A DNA stretch of 64,000 nt from Homalodisca vitripennis. Taxonomy: Eukaryota; Arthropoda; Insecta; Hemiptera; Cicadellidae. The translations under genes were made by a program, and so were the position numbers. The stretch covers positions 7,937,001 through 8,001,000 of the forward strand of contig NC_060214.1 of assembly GCF_021130785.1 (NCBI RefSeq), read 5' to 3'. Of the stretch, positions 28,483-37,899 are shown piece by piece (the first letter of the stretch is position 1; every line of letters starts with the position of its first letter). The notes beneath the pieces were generated by a model. That model ran no database searches and was not told the DNA's origin. It worked only from the letters and a program-made list of their open reading frames with translations.

Positions 28483-31400
28483 TTACATATCAAAGTTTCC
28501 AAGTTTATTTAATTCGTCTAATATATCAGATTTTGCTTCATTTTTATAGCCATACGGTACTGTATCGATCTTATTTTCTAGGACAATTCTCTTATCATCT
28601 TTAGCGTTCAGTGCTAGCTTGTTTATGGTAACAGTGTACAACTCATGTTTATAACTTTTGATGACTGTCATCTCCCTAAATTCTTCTTTATCTTCGAACA
28701 AACATCTCTTCAAGTTTTCGATATTTATTGTTTTATTTACAACGCTTCTCTTAATCCCTTTACACCTAACTGGGTTTTTATCTAGATATTTGTACGAGTA
28801 CATCTTAGACCTTAAACCACAAAATTCTTCTAAAACTTCGCTATTTAACTCATCTTTGAATTTCCCTATTACCTTCTTATTTTTAGTAGTGAAACATTCA
28901 TGATCTTTTGGATAATCACTTGTATCAAAGTCATCTATATTTTCTTTAATAATTTTAAAAGGATCTCGTTTCAATTCTAGAAAATAACTGTCTGTATCCA
29001 TGTAACACAGATTCAAATCTGGATCAAACTTCTTTAATTTGTTGTAAAAAAACTCGTACATTAGCAATTTTGAGAGGTCGAGAACTGAAAATCCTATGTA
29101 AATCGGTTTGTTAAATTTAACCTTTTGTTTGTACATGTGACTCGCTATACAGTTGTCGTCAAAGATATTGAAACATTTGAAATTCGTTTTCTTAGCTTGT
29201 TTCATTGAAAATTCTTCGTTTCCTAGTTTAATATCACATCTATTTCTTACATTTTCCATCGATTTTCCAAAAACCGAGTTGTTCATAAGCTTATAAAAGT
29301 CCTTCTCAAAGTCACTTATAGCCTTGGTTCTCATACTAGTATTAAAATCGATATATTCTTTCATGAAAGGTTTCTGATCAAACGTAATAACCCTATTCAC
29401 ATGTTTTAAAATCATACCTTGTTCCAAATAGAACTTCAAATTTCTCGAATGAACAACGTATTCAGTTTTATCCAGTAGAGTTGTGCAAAGTTTGTTTTTA
29501 AAATGTTCTGGAGCAAGAGGTAAATCCTTGTGATGTTCGTGTAAATTTGTTGGATATTCTAGATCGACTTCAAGAATATAGCCATAATCTTCGTCGCCAG
29601 TGAGTTCCAAAATTGTTTCTTGCCATTCTGCTGTTGTGTAAGTTTTAGGATCCATCCACTTGATTTCGTTATATGGTAAATTTTGCATGAGGCCATACCC
29701 ATAAAGGTTGTTTGCATCGACGTACAACAAATAGTTTTCGGGCTTTGTCTTATCAAAATCTTTTAAATATTTGTTATTTGCTTTCACATATCGTTTAATA
29801 CACTGAGAAATGCCTCCGCGAATACCTTTTTCGATCATCAAATACATATTATAATCACTAATTAATTGTAATTCTATCTTCGTTAATTTTAACATAGCAT
29901 CCCATGCAAGACTGGGAGCTGTTAGATAGTGTGCTGGATCAAGTTTATAGCAATTCAAACAAATATTCCTAAAATTTTCAAAGATATCAGCGAGCAATAG
30001 AACATCTTGAATGTTATAGAGATCGGAGTAATTTCCTAGATTTTTTACTTTTAATTTGTTCCATACATTTAAGTAGTGTTGAAAATCTTTCTCAGATATG
30101 CTCTCGTCTGTCAAAAGTGAATAGAAATCTTGAATTCTCAATTCTTCTGTGTAATCAAGTTTTTCAATACTGTCGATAAATTCATAGGGAAATATTCCTT
30201 TTCCAGATAGAATTTTAAAGATTTCTTCTTCGTCATTTGGTTGTCTATCTAGAATTGCGTTCAGACCATCTTGTATAAAATGATTTGTATGTTTGAAGTC
30301 TTCTTTCTTTAGATTTTTAGCTAACTTTTCTATAGACGAGGCCATGAATCTGAACGTGTCTACGAACGAAAACTTGATGAACTTTCTTGGTTTATCATCT
30401 TCGAATTCATAGCCATATCCAGAATTTACAGAATAATTTATATATTTTTCATCGGTGTTTGCAATCAAATCAACATTTCCATATTGTTTAGCCAATTCTT
30501 TTATGTACAAATGAGTATCGTAATTTGACATATTGTGGCAGAAAACGGGAATATTCTGAGGAAATTTCAAATTTAGATTGCAACATGCATGAGCTGCGCC
30601 TCGAAACTTGCCGGTTAAATGACAATGATCTCTCACTTTATTATAACTCTTATCTTTCCAACTATCAGGAGTAAAACCATACTGAATTGACCCAACATCA
30701 TAAGCAGACCATTCACAGATATGACAAACGTTTGAATTTTGATACGAAATTTCTTCTTCTTCTGTCAATTTCATAGGTTTCATGTTCTTAGAATTATATT
30801 TTTTCGCTATGTATTTCGATAATTTATTGAGTTCTTCAAACAATTTTGTCGGGACGTTTTTCAAATCTTCTTCATTTTTGGCACGATAACATATCGGTTT
30901 GTACATGCGATTGGTCACATTCGACACTAAATATAGAGTAAAACCATAAGGAATGTGCCTCTGGATCTTGGTTGTAGTCGATCTTTGTGGATTGTTTTTG
31001 CATGTGGGAATCTTCTCTAATATGCTTTCAAAATCCATATAAATAACGTAAGGATGAGAAAATTTCTTTTGATAATTAGTAAATGTTGTTGTTTGACCTG
31101 GAAACGGCATAATTGGCTTACAAACTTCATGATTTTTACAAATTTCTAAGTGATCTGTTAAATCTCCAGATTTGTAAAAATGGCTTAAACATCTTCTACA
31201 CAAAAATTTTCTTTCTTTATGTTTAGACAACTGCGAAGAAACAAGCTTATTTAAATCGGTTATCAAAACATAATGAGATTTATCATCTTGTTTAACATAC
31301 AATAAATCAATGTTTGTTTCAGCGTCATATTTTTCAGAAATTTGTAACGGAACAATGTTAATATTTTCATCAAAACTGTAGACATTGATAGACATTGTTG

Positions 31401-32358
31401 GATACTTATACTTGGAATTGTAGCTTCGTTTTTCAAATATTTGTATATCTTTCAGAGACATTGGATACTCAAAACCTAAAAATATTTCGTCATTCACAAA
31501 TTTTTCGTATTGCTTTACACGTTCACAGTCTCTTTCTGGTTTTTCAATAGCACATCTTATTGAGTAAATAAAGCAAAAATCATCTCTATTTTTTATATTT
31601 ATACAAGCTTTTTTATCTTTGATATTCTTTGGTAAATCGATGTATGATCCTGCATTCATCATTTCGTGTTTGTTAAGGCTCAAAACTAGTTGTTTACAAC
31701 TTTTAAATGTCCATCCGGAACCTTTATTTGGATTATTCGTTTGTTCTCGATGTGTTAATTTATTAAATTGCTTAGTAATAAAGTCGTTTACGTCAAAGAT
31801 TTCGTCTGCTTTGATAGTAAAATACATTAGACATGTTTGCGGTTCACCATTCACTAAAGTTCGTTCGTATTCACATTCCAAAGAGAGATAGCCCTTCATA
31901 TTTTTAACATTTTCTTGAAATTTCTCGATTAAACTTTTAATTTCTGACCGCATAATTGAAAGATATTTGTAAATTGACATGGAATTGTCGTTCAAGTTTG
32001 TTAAAATGTATTGCTTGAAAAGACCGTGTATTGAGGATAAAACTTCTACATCAATGATATTTTCGGATTTTACTTTAAGAGTTTTATCGATTTCTTCGAT
32101 CATTTCAGACTTGGTTTTATCGTTAGTACCGATAGCCAACTTTTCAGCTATTGAATGAAGTTTTTCATCATTAAATAGGTCGAGATTTTTCTTTTCAACT
32201 TTGAAATTTCTCTTTAATTCACGTAATTTCTCAATATTAAACATGTTTTCGTGATCGGCAATTTTATTTTCTCTAGCCCACTGTCTTAAATAATTTAGTT
32301 CATTATTGTAAATTTGCTTGTTTTTTTTCATGACTTTTAGAATTATAATGGCGATCAT
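28483..32358 (-). CDS. Protein-primed family B DNA polymerase (PolB)
   Basis: 1291 codons, a single intact frame. Exonuclease motifs: YMDFES (~residue 440), then HNMSNYD, then YSDLYNIQDVLLLAD. Polymerase motifs: YVDANNLYGYGLMQNLP (motif A, ~880), KLMNNSVFGKS (motif B, ~1026), YMDTDSY (motif C, ~1119) and KMYSYKY (KxY type). A cysteine/histidine zinc unit (CRRCLSHFYKSGDLTDHLEIC) lies before the exonuclease, and CHICEW with CHLTGKFRGAAHACCN lies within it. It replicates the element's linear DNA by protein priming, as known for Polintons. The genuine N-terminus is probably the C2H2-like unit encoded from 32416, separated by an A8 run. Confidence 0.95.
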   Translation of the reverse strand: MIAIIILKVMKKNKQIYNNELNYLRQWARENKIADHENMFNIEKLRELKRNFKVEKKNLDLFNDEKLHSIAEKLAIGTNDKTKSEMIEEIDKTLKVKSENIIDVEVLSSIHGLFKQYILTNLNDNSMSIYKYLSIMRSEIKSLIEKFQENVKNMKGYLSLECEYERTLVNGEPQTCLMYFTIKADEIFDVNDFITKQFNKLTHREQTNNPNKGSGWTFKSCKQLVLSLNKHEMMNAGSYIDLPKNIKDKKACINIKNRDDFCFIYSIRCAIEKPERDCERVKQYEKFVNDEIFLGFEYPMSLKDIQIFEKRSYNSKYKYPTMSINVYSFDENINIVPLQISEKYDAETNIDLLYVKQDDKSHYVLITDLNKLVSSQLSKHKERKFLCRRCLSHFYKSGDLTDHLEICKNHEVCKPIMPFPGQTTTFTNYQKKFSHPYVIYMDFESILEKIPTCKNNPQRSTTTKIQRHIPYGFTLYLVSNVTNRMYKPICYRAKNEEDLKNVPTKLFEELNKLSKYIAKKYNSKNMKPMKLTEEEEISYQNSNVCHICEWSAYDVGSIQYGFTPDSWKDKSYNKVRDHCHLTGKFRGAAHACCNLNLKFPQNIPVFCHNMSNYDTHLYIKELAKQYGNVDLIANTDEKYINYSVNSGYGYEFEDDKPRKFIKFSFVDTFRFMASSIEKLAKNLKKEDFKHTNHFIQDGLNAILDRQPNDEEEIFKILSGKGIFPYEFIDSIEKLDYTEELRIQDFYSLLTDESISEKDFQHYLNVWNKLKVKNLGNYSDLYNIQDVLLLADIFENFRNICLNCYKLDPAHYLTAPSLAWDAMLKLTKIELQLISDYNMYLMIEKGIRGGISQCIKRYVKANNKYLKDFDKTKPENYLLYVDANNLYGYGLMQNLPYNEIKWMDPKTYTTAEWQETILELTGDEDYGYILEVDLEYPTNLHEHHKDLPLAPEHFKNKLCTTLLDKTEYVVHSRNLKFYLEQGMILKHVNRVITFDQKPFMKEYIDFNTSMRTKAISDFEKDFYKLMNNSVFGKSMENVRNRCDIKLGNEEFSMKQAKKTNFKCFNIFDDNCIASHMYKQKVKFNKPIYIGFSVLDLSKLLMYEFFYNKLKKFDPDLNLCYMDTDSYFLELKRDPFKIIKENIDDFDTSDYPKDHECFTTKNKKVIGKFKDELNSEVLEEFCGLRSKMYSYKYLDKNPVRCKGIKRSVVNKTINIENLKRCLFEDKEEFREMTVIKSYKHELYTVTINKLALNAKDDKRIVLENKIDTVPYGYKNEAKSDILDELNKLGNFDM

Positions 32359-32416
32359 AGTTTTTTCTTAAAATTTCTATTTTGCAGAACGGACATGATA
32401 TTTTATCGCGCTCCAT
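32303..32416 (-). CDS. C2H2-like N-terminal finger of the polymerase gene, frameshifted
   Basis: A 37-codon frame beginning at TTTTTCTATCTAAATGG with a zinc-finger-like unit (CPFC, then ~12 residues, HYNSKSH). It overlaps the start of the long polymerase frame and parts from it at the A8 run (32321-32328). Because the only good start motif is here and the finger layout is common at the head of insect Polinton polymerases, this is probably the true start of PolB. Confidence 0.55.
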   Translation of the reverse strand: MERDKISCPFCKIEILRKNYDRHYNSKSHEKKQANLQ

Positions 32417-32429
32417 TTAGATAGAAAAA

Positions 32430-32763
32430 TTTATTTAACTAAATGGTGCTTGTAAACCAACGATTGCGCCTCTCACGGCGTGATATCACTACGGATATGA
32501 CGCAGGCGAAGCGATTATCGTGATGGTCGGTCTGTAGTAGCACACCTCGACTGTCATTGATACACACAGCGCAATCTTTCGGAACTAAAATGTCGGTAAT
32601 GCAGATTTGCTTTTAAGAATAAAAATTGTGTTCCCGTTTACTATTATAACATTTTCTTTTTCAAAATGTTAGATAATTTTACCTATTTTAAATATGCGTA
32701 CATTTTGTTACTTGTAATTTTCAAATTATATTTTAAATTAATTTCTTAAATTTTTACTTCTCC
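32430..32763. other. Spacer between PolB and right TIR
   Basis: The first half (32440-32600) is richer in G+C than the rest of the element and holds only short frames. A nine-base-pair stem (TAACATTTT, seven-base loop, AAAATGTTA) lies at 32647-32671. No gene is recognised. Confidence 0.5.
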
Positions 32764-32935
32764 AATAATTGCCGAGTTGGAAGATTGTAAAGTACACTTG
32801 CCGAACAGATTTTTTGACTGTTTTGGATGAGAAAAAGATTAAAGAATTAAACAAAAATGAAAAATTACACTTGATTGTTACTGGAAAGAAGACTATAAAA
32901 GATAAAGAAATTATAACAATTAACTTTGTAGAATA
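32764..32935 (+). pseudogene. Truncated copy of the 16584-16889 gene in the right TIR
   Basis: It begins at the inner TIR border in the middle of the gene and lacks the first ~44 codons and any start signal. A T6 instead of T5 run shifts its frame after HLPNRF. It is a passive by-product of TIR extension. Confidence 0.8.
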
Positions 32936-32946
32936 AAGTCTTAACT

Positions 32947-33210
32947 CTAAAACTTGCAGTCCCTCCCCACGTCATAGTACTGTTTTGATAACCATAGTTG
33001 GTGTCTTTCTTCATAGGAATCACATGGAATATTATCTACAGTAATACCTTTTGTTTCACACAAAATGTGGCTATATTCTATAAGAAAAATTCTATAATGC
33101 TCTTTAATGAATTGTGTTGATAAATCTTGATACTCACAAAAATTCCTAAGAAATTCATCAATTAAGTCTTGATTATCTTGAAAGAACGTATAATATGGGA
33201 AAAATGTCAT
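32947..33210 (-). CDS. TIR-encoded small protein 2 (right copy)
   Basis: The same 87-residue reading as the left copy at 16310-16573 except Phe for Val at position 24, caused by one base substitution. Its N-terminal codons overlap the extended frame of the first TIR gene. Confidence 0.6.
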   Translation of the reverse strand: MTFFPYYTFFQDNQDLIDEFLRNFCEYQDLSTQFIKEHYRIFLIEYSHILCETKGITVDNIPCDSYEERHQLWLSKQYYDVGRDCKF

Positions 33211-33502
33211 AAAAAAAACGATGAAAACTCTCTGTTTGTTTATTTTTTACTTTCTTTTCAATATCTTTCGTAATTATATTAAATATGTAATCCCTTACTT
33301 TTTTAGTTTTTTGCCGATAGTAAAACACTCCATTAGACGTTTTTTCTGCAAAAGACTTTACAAGTTCTTTGAATTCTGTATCATTTAAGGAAAGTATCAA
33401 CTGTTCTTTAAAATGTTTTGGTAATTCGTTGAACTCGTTAAAATTGTCTTTCTTTGTAAGTTTTTGAAATGCTAGAAACTGAAGAGAGCTTGGTGAGTTC
33501 AT
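33173..33502 (-). CDS. TIR-encoded small protein 1 (right copy, extended frame)
   Basis: Identical to the left copy through KDIEKKVK. A shorter A run (six instead of seven) then changes the frame and adds ~23 residues before a stop inside the second TIR gene. The difference between two otherwise identical TIR copies shows that homopolymer length is unstable or mis-called here. Confidence 0.55.
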   Translation of the reverse strand: MNSPSSLQFLAFQKLTKKDNFNEFNELPKHFKEQLILSLNDTEFKELVKSFAEKTSNGVFYYRQKTKKVRDYIFNIITKDIEKKVKNKQTESFHRFFYDIFPILYVLSR

Positions 33503-33849
33503 GTTGTTTATTTAGTAGAAAAGTTTTTTATTAAAGTATGTTTTTAGTAAAAATGTTTTAAATTGATTAAATTTTATTAAGATAAATCCTTTATTCGTAG
33601 CAGATTTGACAACATTTTACAAAGCACAGCTTAAGAAAGTAGAAGCTCAGATTTGGTTAATTTTTCATTCCACAGAGTAGATAGTAATGTACCGATCGCT
33701 TTTGGAGACGAACGACTGTAGATTCGGTTAATTTTTCATTGAGATTTGCTGTGTTATTTCTCAGCTTCCTTTATGGTACATTGAACAGTATTTTACATTG
33801 CTTTTCGGTCGGCTCCGAAAGTGCGCCAGGAACCCCATATTACTATCTA

Positions 33850-33851
<2 letters not shown>

Positions 33852-33898
<47 letters not shown>
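33852..33898. repeat. (TA)n microsatellite, right flank of Polinton
   Basis: TA tract directly after the right end of the element; its first TATATA is the right copy of the target duplication. Confidence 0.95.
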
Positions 33899-33903
<5 letters not shown>

Positions 33904-35829
33904 TCCTTTTTGGAATTTTTGAGTTATTTAAAAAAAAAAAATAGATGGGATTTTGAATGTTTTGTAACTTTGTAACTAATGGACCAATACTATTGTTCAT
34001 TATCTAATTTTGAAGAACATGACAAGTCCTAAGTGTTTGTGCATGCTCAAGTTTATTTCTCAAATAATTTTAAATTTGCGGCTTTTAAAAACATTTTTAT
34101 AAATATTATTTTTATTTATTTTTTATATCAACTTTTGTTTGACATATAGTAATATCCATGCACCAACATTTTTGCAACATTATAAATAATGTGCAGTTAA
34201 AGTTTCACTGCTTTAGCTTTAATAGTTCAAAAGTTATAAGAACTTTTGTGTGAAAAATATTAAAATTTAAAATCTGCGGGAATCAGCGTTTGAAGTTTAC
34301 ACAAGCTATTTAGTAGCTATAGATGGAAGTAACTTACCATACTGGTACTTGTAGTCGGTGAATGGTATATTTATATATTGAAGACATATGTAGGCCTAAT
34401 AAACCACTAACAAAAAAGATAAAAGGCTATATTTGCTATATTATCACTTAAAAAAGGATGGCTGCAGTCTGGTTCTGGCACTGGCCCACTAGACCAAAAG
34501 TAGGTGTGCATGCTCCTATTCAAATACGTTTTTCACAGCGATGAAAAGTTATATTATAGTAAATGTTATGTTTTTATGGTTTCTTATAAGCCATAGAATT
34601 TAAAAAATATATAAAAGTTTATTTCAATTTTGTTTGTCAAAATTTGTCATTTTTCAGTAGGGAATCCCCTTAAAAATCGATTTCTCTGGCGATTAGTTGT
34701 AGTAAAATGTAGTTAAGATCAATGGAGAAGACAGAAAAAACTATTCTTGGATTTATAAATATAAGATAATCACTGCTGAACAATATATCGTGTGTATCTA
34801 CTGAACATTACGTGGCACACCATAACACAAAATTGCATGATATTTGATTTATTTATCTAGTATTAGACTGTGAAGTCAGAGTACCTCTGAGGTCGAAAAA
34901 CATTCTTAGCAAGCAAATCTTTGATAATATTAGTTATGTGTAAACATTTAAAGAAATATTTAATAGTTCCGTAGGTTTTGGTTTATCATCAGGTTGTTAT
35001 TGAACCTTTTAAACATAACGGTGTGGAGCCTAGACATTACGATATAAATTAAATTCTTAATGAACACCTAAGAAAGTAATTTGAATGGTTATGAAAAATT
35101 AAGATGATTTGTTTAAGTAATACCTGAAAAAAAGCTCTGAAGTGAAAACTGTTGGTTTTTAAAAACATTGAGCACGGTTGCGTAGTTCATATACTTTTGA
35201 GTTGTTTGTGCAATAATATTGAGCATTTTTAGATATCGATGAGTTGCGTAATATATTTCACGAAATTAAAATAAAAAATATTTGCTCCAAAACTTTACAA
35301 TATCGCTTAAGTTAATGGCCAAGAAACCGGGAGAGAAGTAGCCCTGCTGGAATTCTTACCGTGGTTTTCCAATTCTGTGGGATGTCAAGAACACAGCTAT
35401 GGCAATCGTTCCAAAAAAGACAGTACGACGACCCTAAGGAGAAATATCAGTAAAGTCTCCCAGACGCCGATAAACAAGAGAGTTGTTGTTAAAAATGTAA
35501 TGCTTTGCGGACAAATGAGTGTTTATTAGTGATGATGTGGTCAATAATGAAACTGGCAATAAAAGTAACGTAAGTAGCCAGTCTTGTACAACCACCAGTA
35601 TCATCCGTACACAATTCAATTTCACTTCATAAAGAGGATTGGGCAATAAAATTTATCGCCTATGGGCAGCTTTCAATTTTATTGTACGACCTGTTTGTAC
35701 AATAATATTACACACTATATTATTCTGGCTGCCGAAGGTAATCATTTTAATTGTTAACACTGTCATCCCATAACATAGTTTAAGGCATATCTGATTTTTT
35801 TCAGAATTACTAACAAAAACATGTAGAAC
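33899..35829. other. AT-rich intergenic DNA
   Basis: Nothing recognised. A short less AT-rich patch at about 35310-35600 is open in one frame for ~60 codons without recognised motifs. Confidence 0.45.
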
Positions 35830-36137
35830 ACTCAAATAATGGTAGGAGAGTGGATAAGGTGTGTGCAGAATAATAGGCCCCATACTCAAATAATGGTAAG
35901 AGAGTGGATAAGGTGTGTGCAGAATAATAGGCCCCATACTCAAACAATGGTAGGAGAGTGGATAAGGTAGTGCCGAATAATAGGCCCCACACTCAAACAA
36001 TGGTAGTAAAGTGGATAAGGTGTGTGCAGAATAATAGGCCCCATACTCAAACAATGGTAGGAGAGTGGATAAGGTAGTGCAGAATAATAGGCCCCACACT
36101 CAAACAATGGTAGGAGAGTGGATAATGTAGTGCAGAA
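35830..36137. repeat. Tandem array, 53-54 bp unit, six copies
   Basis: Units start with ACTCAAACAATGGTAGGAG at 35830, 35884, 35938, 35991, 36045 and 36098. Two variants alternate, with GTGTGTGCAGAAT or GTAGTGCAGAAT in the middle. The array ends abruptly at GTCACG. Open frames in it are low-complexity by-products. Confidence 0.9.
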
Positions 36138-36469
36138 TGTCACGTCTCAGCTGATAATTATTGTGGGAGAACTATTCCTATTAAACTGATTTAAGTTACA
36201 CTTTTGAATGCACGTGAGTCAAAAATATATAATGAGGCAATACTGTATAGCGTCAGAAGGTTATGCATTTGAAAAAAATATACCTGCAGGTTTTTGTTTA
36301 AACTAAACATGACTTTGAAGATGTCTTTTAATCCACCTAGTCCTCGCAGGACATCGCTTCCTATACCTTCAGAGGAGATAATAGGTAGCCATAGTAGACA
36401 GTCTTAAGATTATCAGAATTGACTACAGGTGTTAAAGTTTTAATTTCAAAGCAAGCTGCACTTAGTTAA

Positions 36470-37111
36470 AAAAGGACTCATCTAACTAGAGTTTCAAAGA
36501 GTTCAACTAAGAGAATAGCCTGTCAACAGATGTGGGAGATATACTCCACTTATAGATATACTTCCTACGAACTTAACATAGTTCTTTATTATAGGCTTAA
36601 TTGGCTGTTATGACTCCTAGGAACATTGATGATGACTCTACAATAATGTTTTCATTTTCAGTATTTCGATTTGAATTTGAACCTAACTTTCATTATTTGA
36701 TTTTTTGATCAATAAATTGAGGCATTTACCTAGAACGAATTGATTCTTCAAACACTACCATATAACGTTTACAAATGTTTATGTGACATTGAGATTGTGT
36801 TATCATCGTCAGCAAACATAATTGTTGCAGCACTTGAGAAGGCGTGTTAGTAGGAGGATGGAGCTTGAGAAAGGAGAACGGGTTTAGTAACTCTAATGTA
36901 AGGTTATCTTTGTAGTAAATATTCAAGAATCACTCACCCAATAAAATTATCTTCGACTACAATCTATGTGACTGCATTAAAAAGAGTAACCAAGTGCAAG
37001 GATCTGGGAGTGATAAAGGCATAATCTCAGCCTGGGTGAGTATATCTCCCACATCTGTCGACAGGCTATTCTCTTAGTTACACTCTTTGAAACTCTAGTC
37101 AGACGAGTCCT
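36470..37111. repeat. Inverted pair of ~75-bp LINE-derived segments
   Basis: AGAGTTTCAAAGAGTTCAAC and GATGTGGGAGATATACTCC near 36490-36552 recur in inverse orientation at 37037-37111 with few changes. The right arm is the start of a longer LINE fragment (37037-37400); the left arm is a short inverted copy. About 485 bp of unrelated sequence lies between them. Confidence 0.75.
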
Positions 37112-37400
37112 TCAGTATGCATCTGTTGTTTGGTATCATGCCAATCTGACCACATAGACAATTCGGAACAGCTGCAGGCGAGGTTAATAACGATCATGGG
37201 ACAACTTGACGTTACCTTTGCCGTGAGGTTCCGATGGTGTCCTCGAGGAGTACACTTCAGTTTCCTCCCTTGCTGGCGAGAAAAATGGCCGATTCTTGCT
37301 GCTATACAAGCTGAAGAACGGTATGCACAATTGTCCGGAATTTCTTGCATTGGTGGAATTTCGACCTCCAGGAAATACAAGAAAAATACAAGTTAAACTC
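37037..37400 (+). mobile_element. LINE reverse-transcriptase fragment (C-terminal part)
   Basis: The + strand reads LFETLVRRVLQYASVVWY, the well-known L-x-x-x-x-LVR-x-x-LEYASVVW block at the end of non-LTR reverse transcriptases. After frame slips comes LLLYKLKNGMHNCPEFLALV, matching the usual region further downstream. It is fragmented and dead. Confidence 0.7.
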
Positions 37401-37639
37401 TCAATTTAGCTTGAGTGCTGGTACAGTAATGTAGTTGTTCGTACACATTCAACTTCTATGCGTTGTAAACATGTTTTACAACTTTGTAGCTCATACTTAT
37501 TGTTCCAGTCGCATAAGTCATAAGATATATTAGCTTTAGGCACGATCCAGGCTTGTAGACAGGGTTAATAAGCCCCCTTTGATTCTGACAAAGATATACG
37601 ATAAGAACAAGAACGAGCATATTTTCAACAAGTTGTAAC

Positions 37640-37890
37640 GACTGATGGGAATATTTTAACCAAAATGGTATGCCAACCATGTGTGGTTGATGGATCAAAC
37701 TACATTACAGGAGATGTCAAAGACAAATCTAAATGATGGAATAAAAATCAAGAGCGTTACATTAAAGTAGAAATGCCATAAGTTATACAATTGTATATTA
37801 ATAGCATGGGTGGAGTCGATTTGGTGGATTTTATTATTGCACTAAACTGTACTTTCATTAGATCTAAGAAATTCACCAGCCAGACCACTC
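37640..37890 (+). mobile_element. piggyBac transposase fragment
   Basis: The + strand reads with slips: WNKNQERYIKVEMP, then SMGGVDLVDFIIAL, then FIRSKK. This is the third-aspartate region of piggyBac-family transposases (MGGVDLxD). Nothing else of that element remains; it is older and different from the piggyBac copy at 60817-63908. Confidence 0.7.
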
Positions 37891-37899
37891 AATCAGGTC

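Larger units (their letters stand above)
15669..33851. mobile_element. Complete Polinton/Maverick (adintovirus-like) element, ~18.2 kb
   Basis: Both ends start with AG (AGTAGATAGTAATATGGGG and its inverse), as known for Polintons. They are flanked by a six-base duplication (TATATA) and carry long, near-identical inverted repeats. The interior has the defining Polinton genes: PolB, integrase, packaging ATPase, adenain-like protease and two capsid proteins. Most genes are on the minus strand in two blocks (18.9-25.0 kb and 26.7-32.4 kb), separated by a short plus-strand pair (penton and Bro-N). Four genes carry homopolymer frameshifts but none shows internal nonsense decay. Known members of this family are transposon/virus hybrids that can form virions; whether this copy is active is unknown. 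Confidence 0.97.
32764..33851 (-). repeat. Right terminal inverted repeat of the Polinton (~1.09 kb)
   Basis: Inverse copy of 15669-16757; see the left repeat for differences. It ends with CTATCTACT directly before the TA tract. Confidence 0.93.

Noticed and set aside
28359..28903. Plus-strand open frames inside the polymerase/integrase region
   Set aside because: Shadows of the strongly supported minus-strand genes.
15669..33851. Free virus or contaminating contig in place of an integrated element
   Set aside because: Host-like microsatellite flanks, a 6-bp target duplication and continuous host repeats and a host gene on the right side indicate integration.
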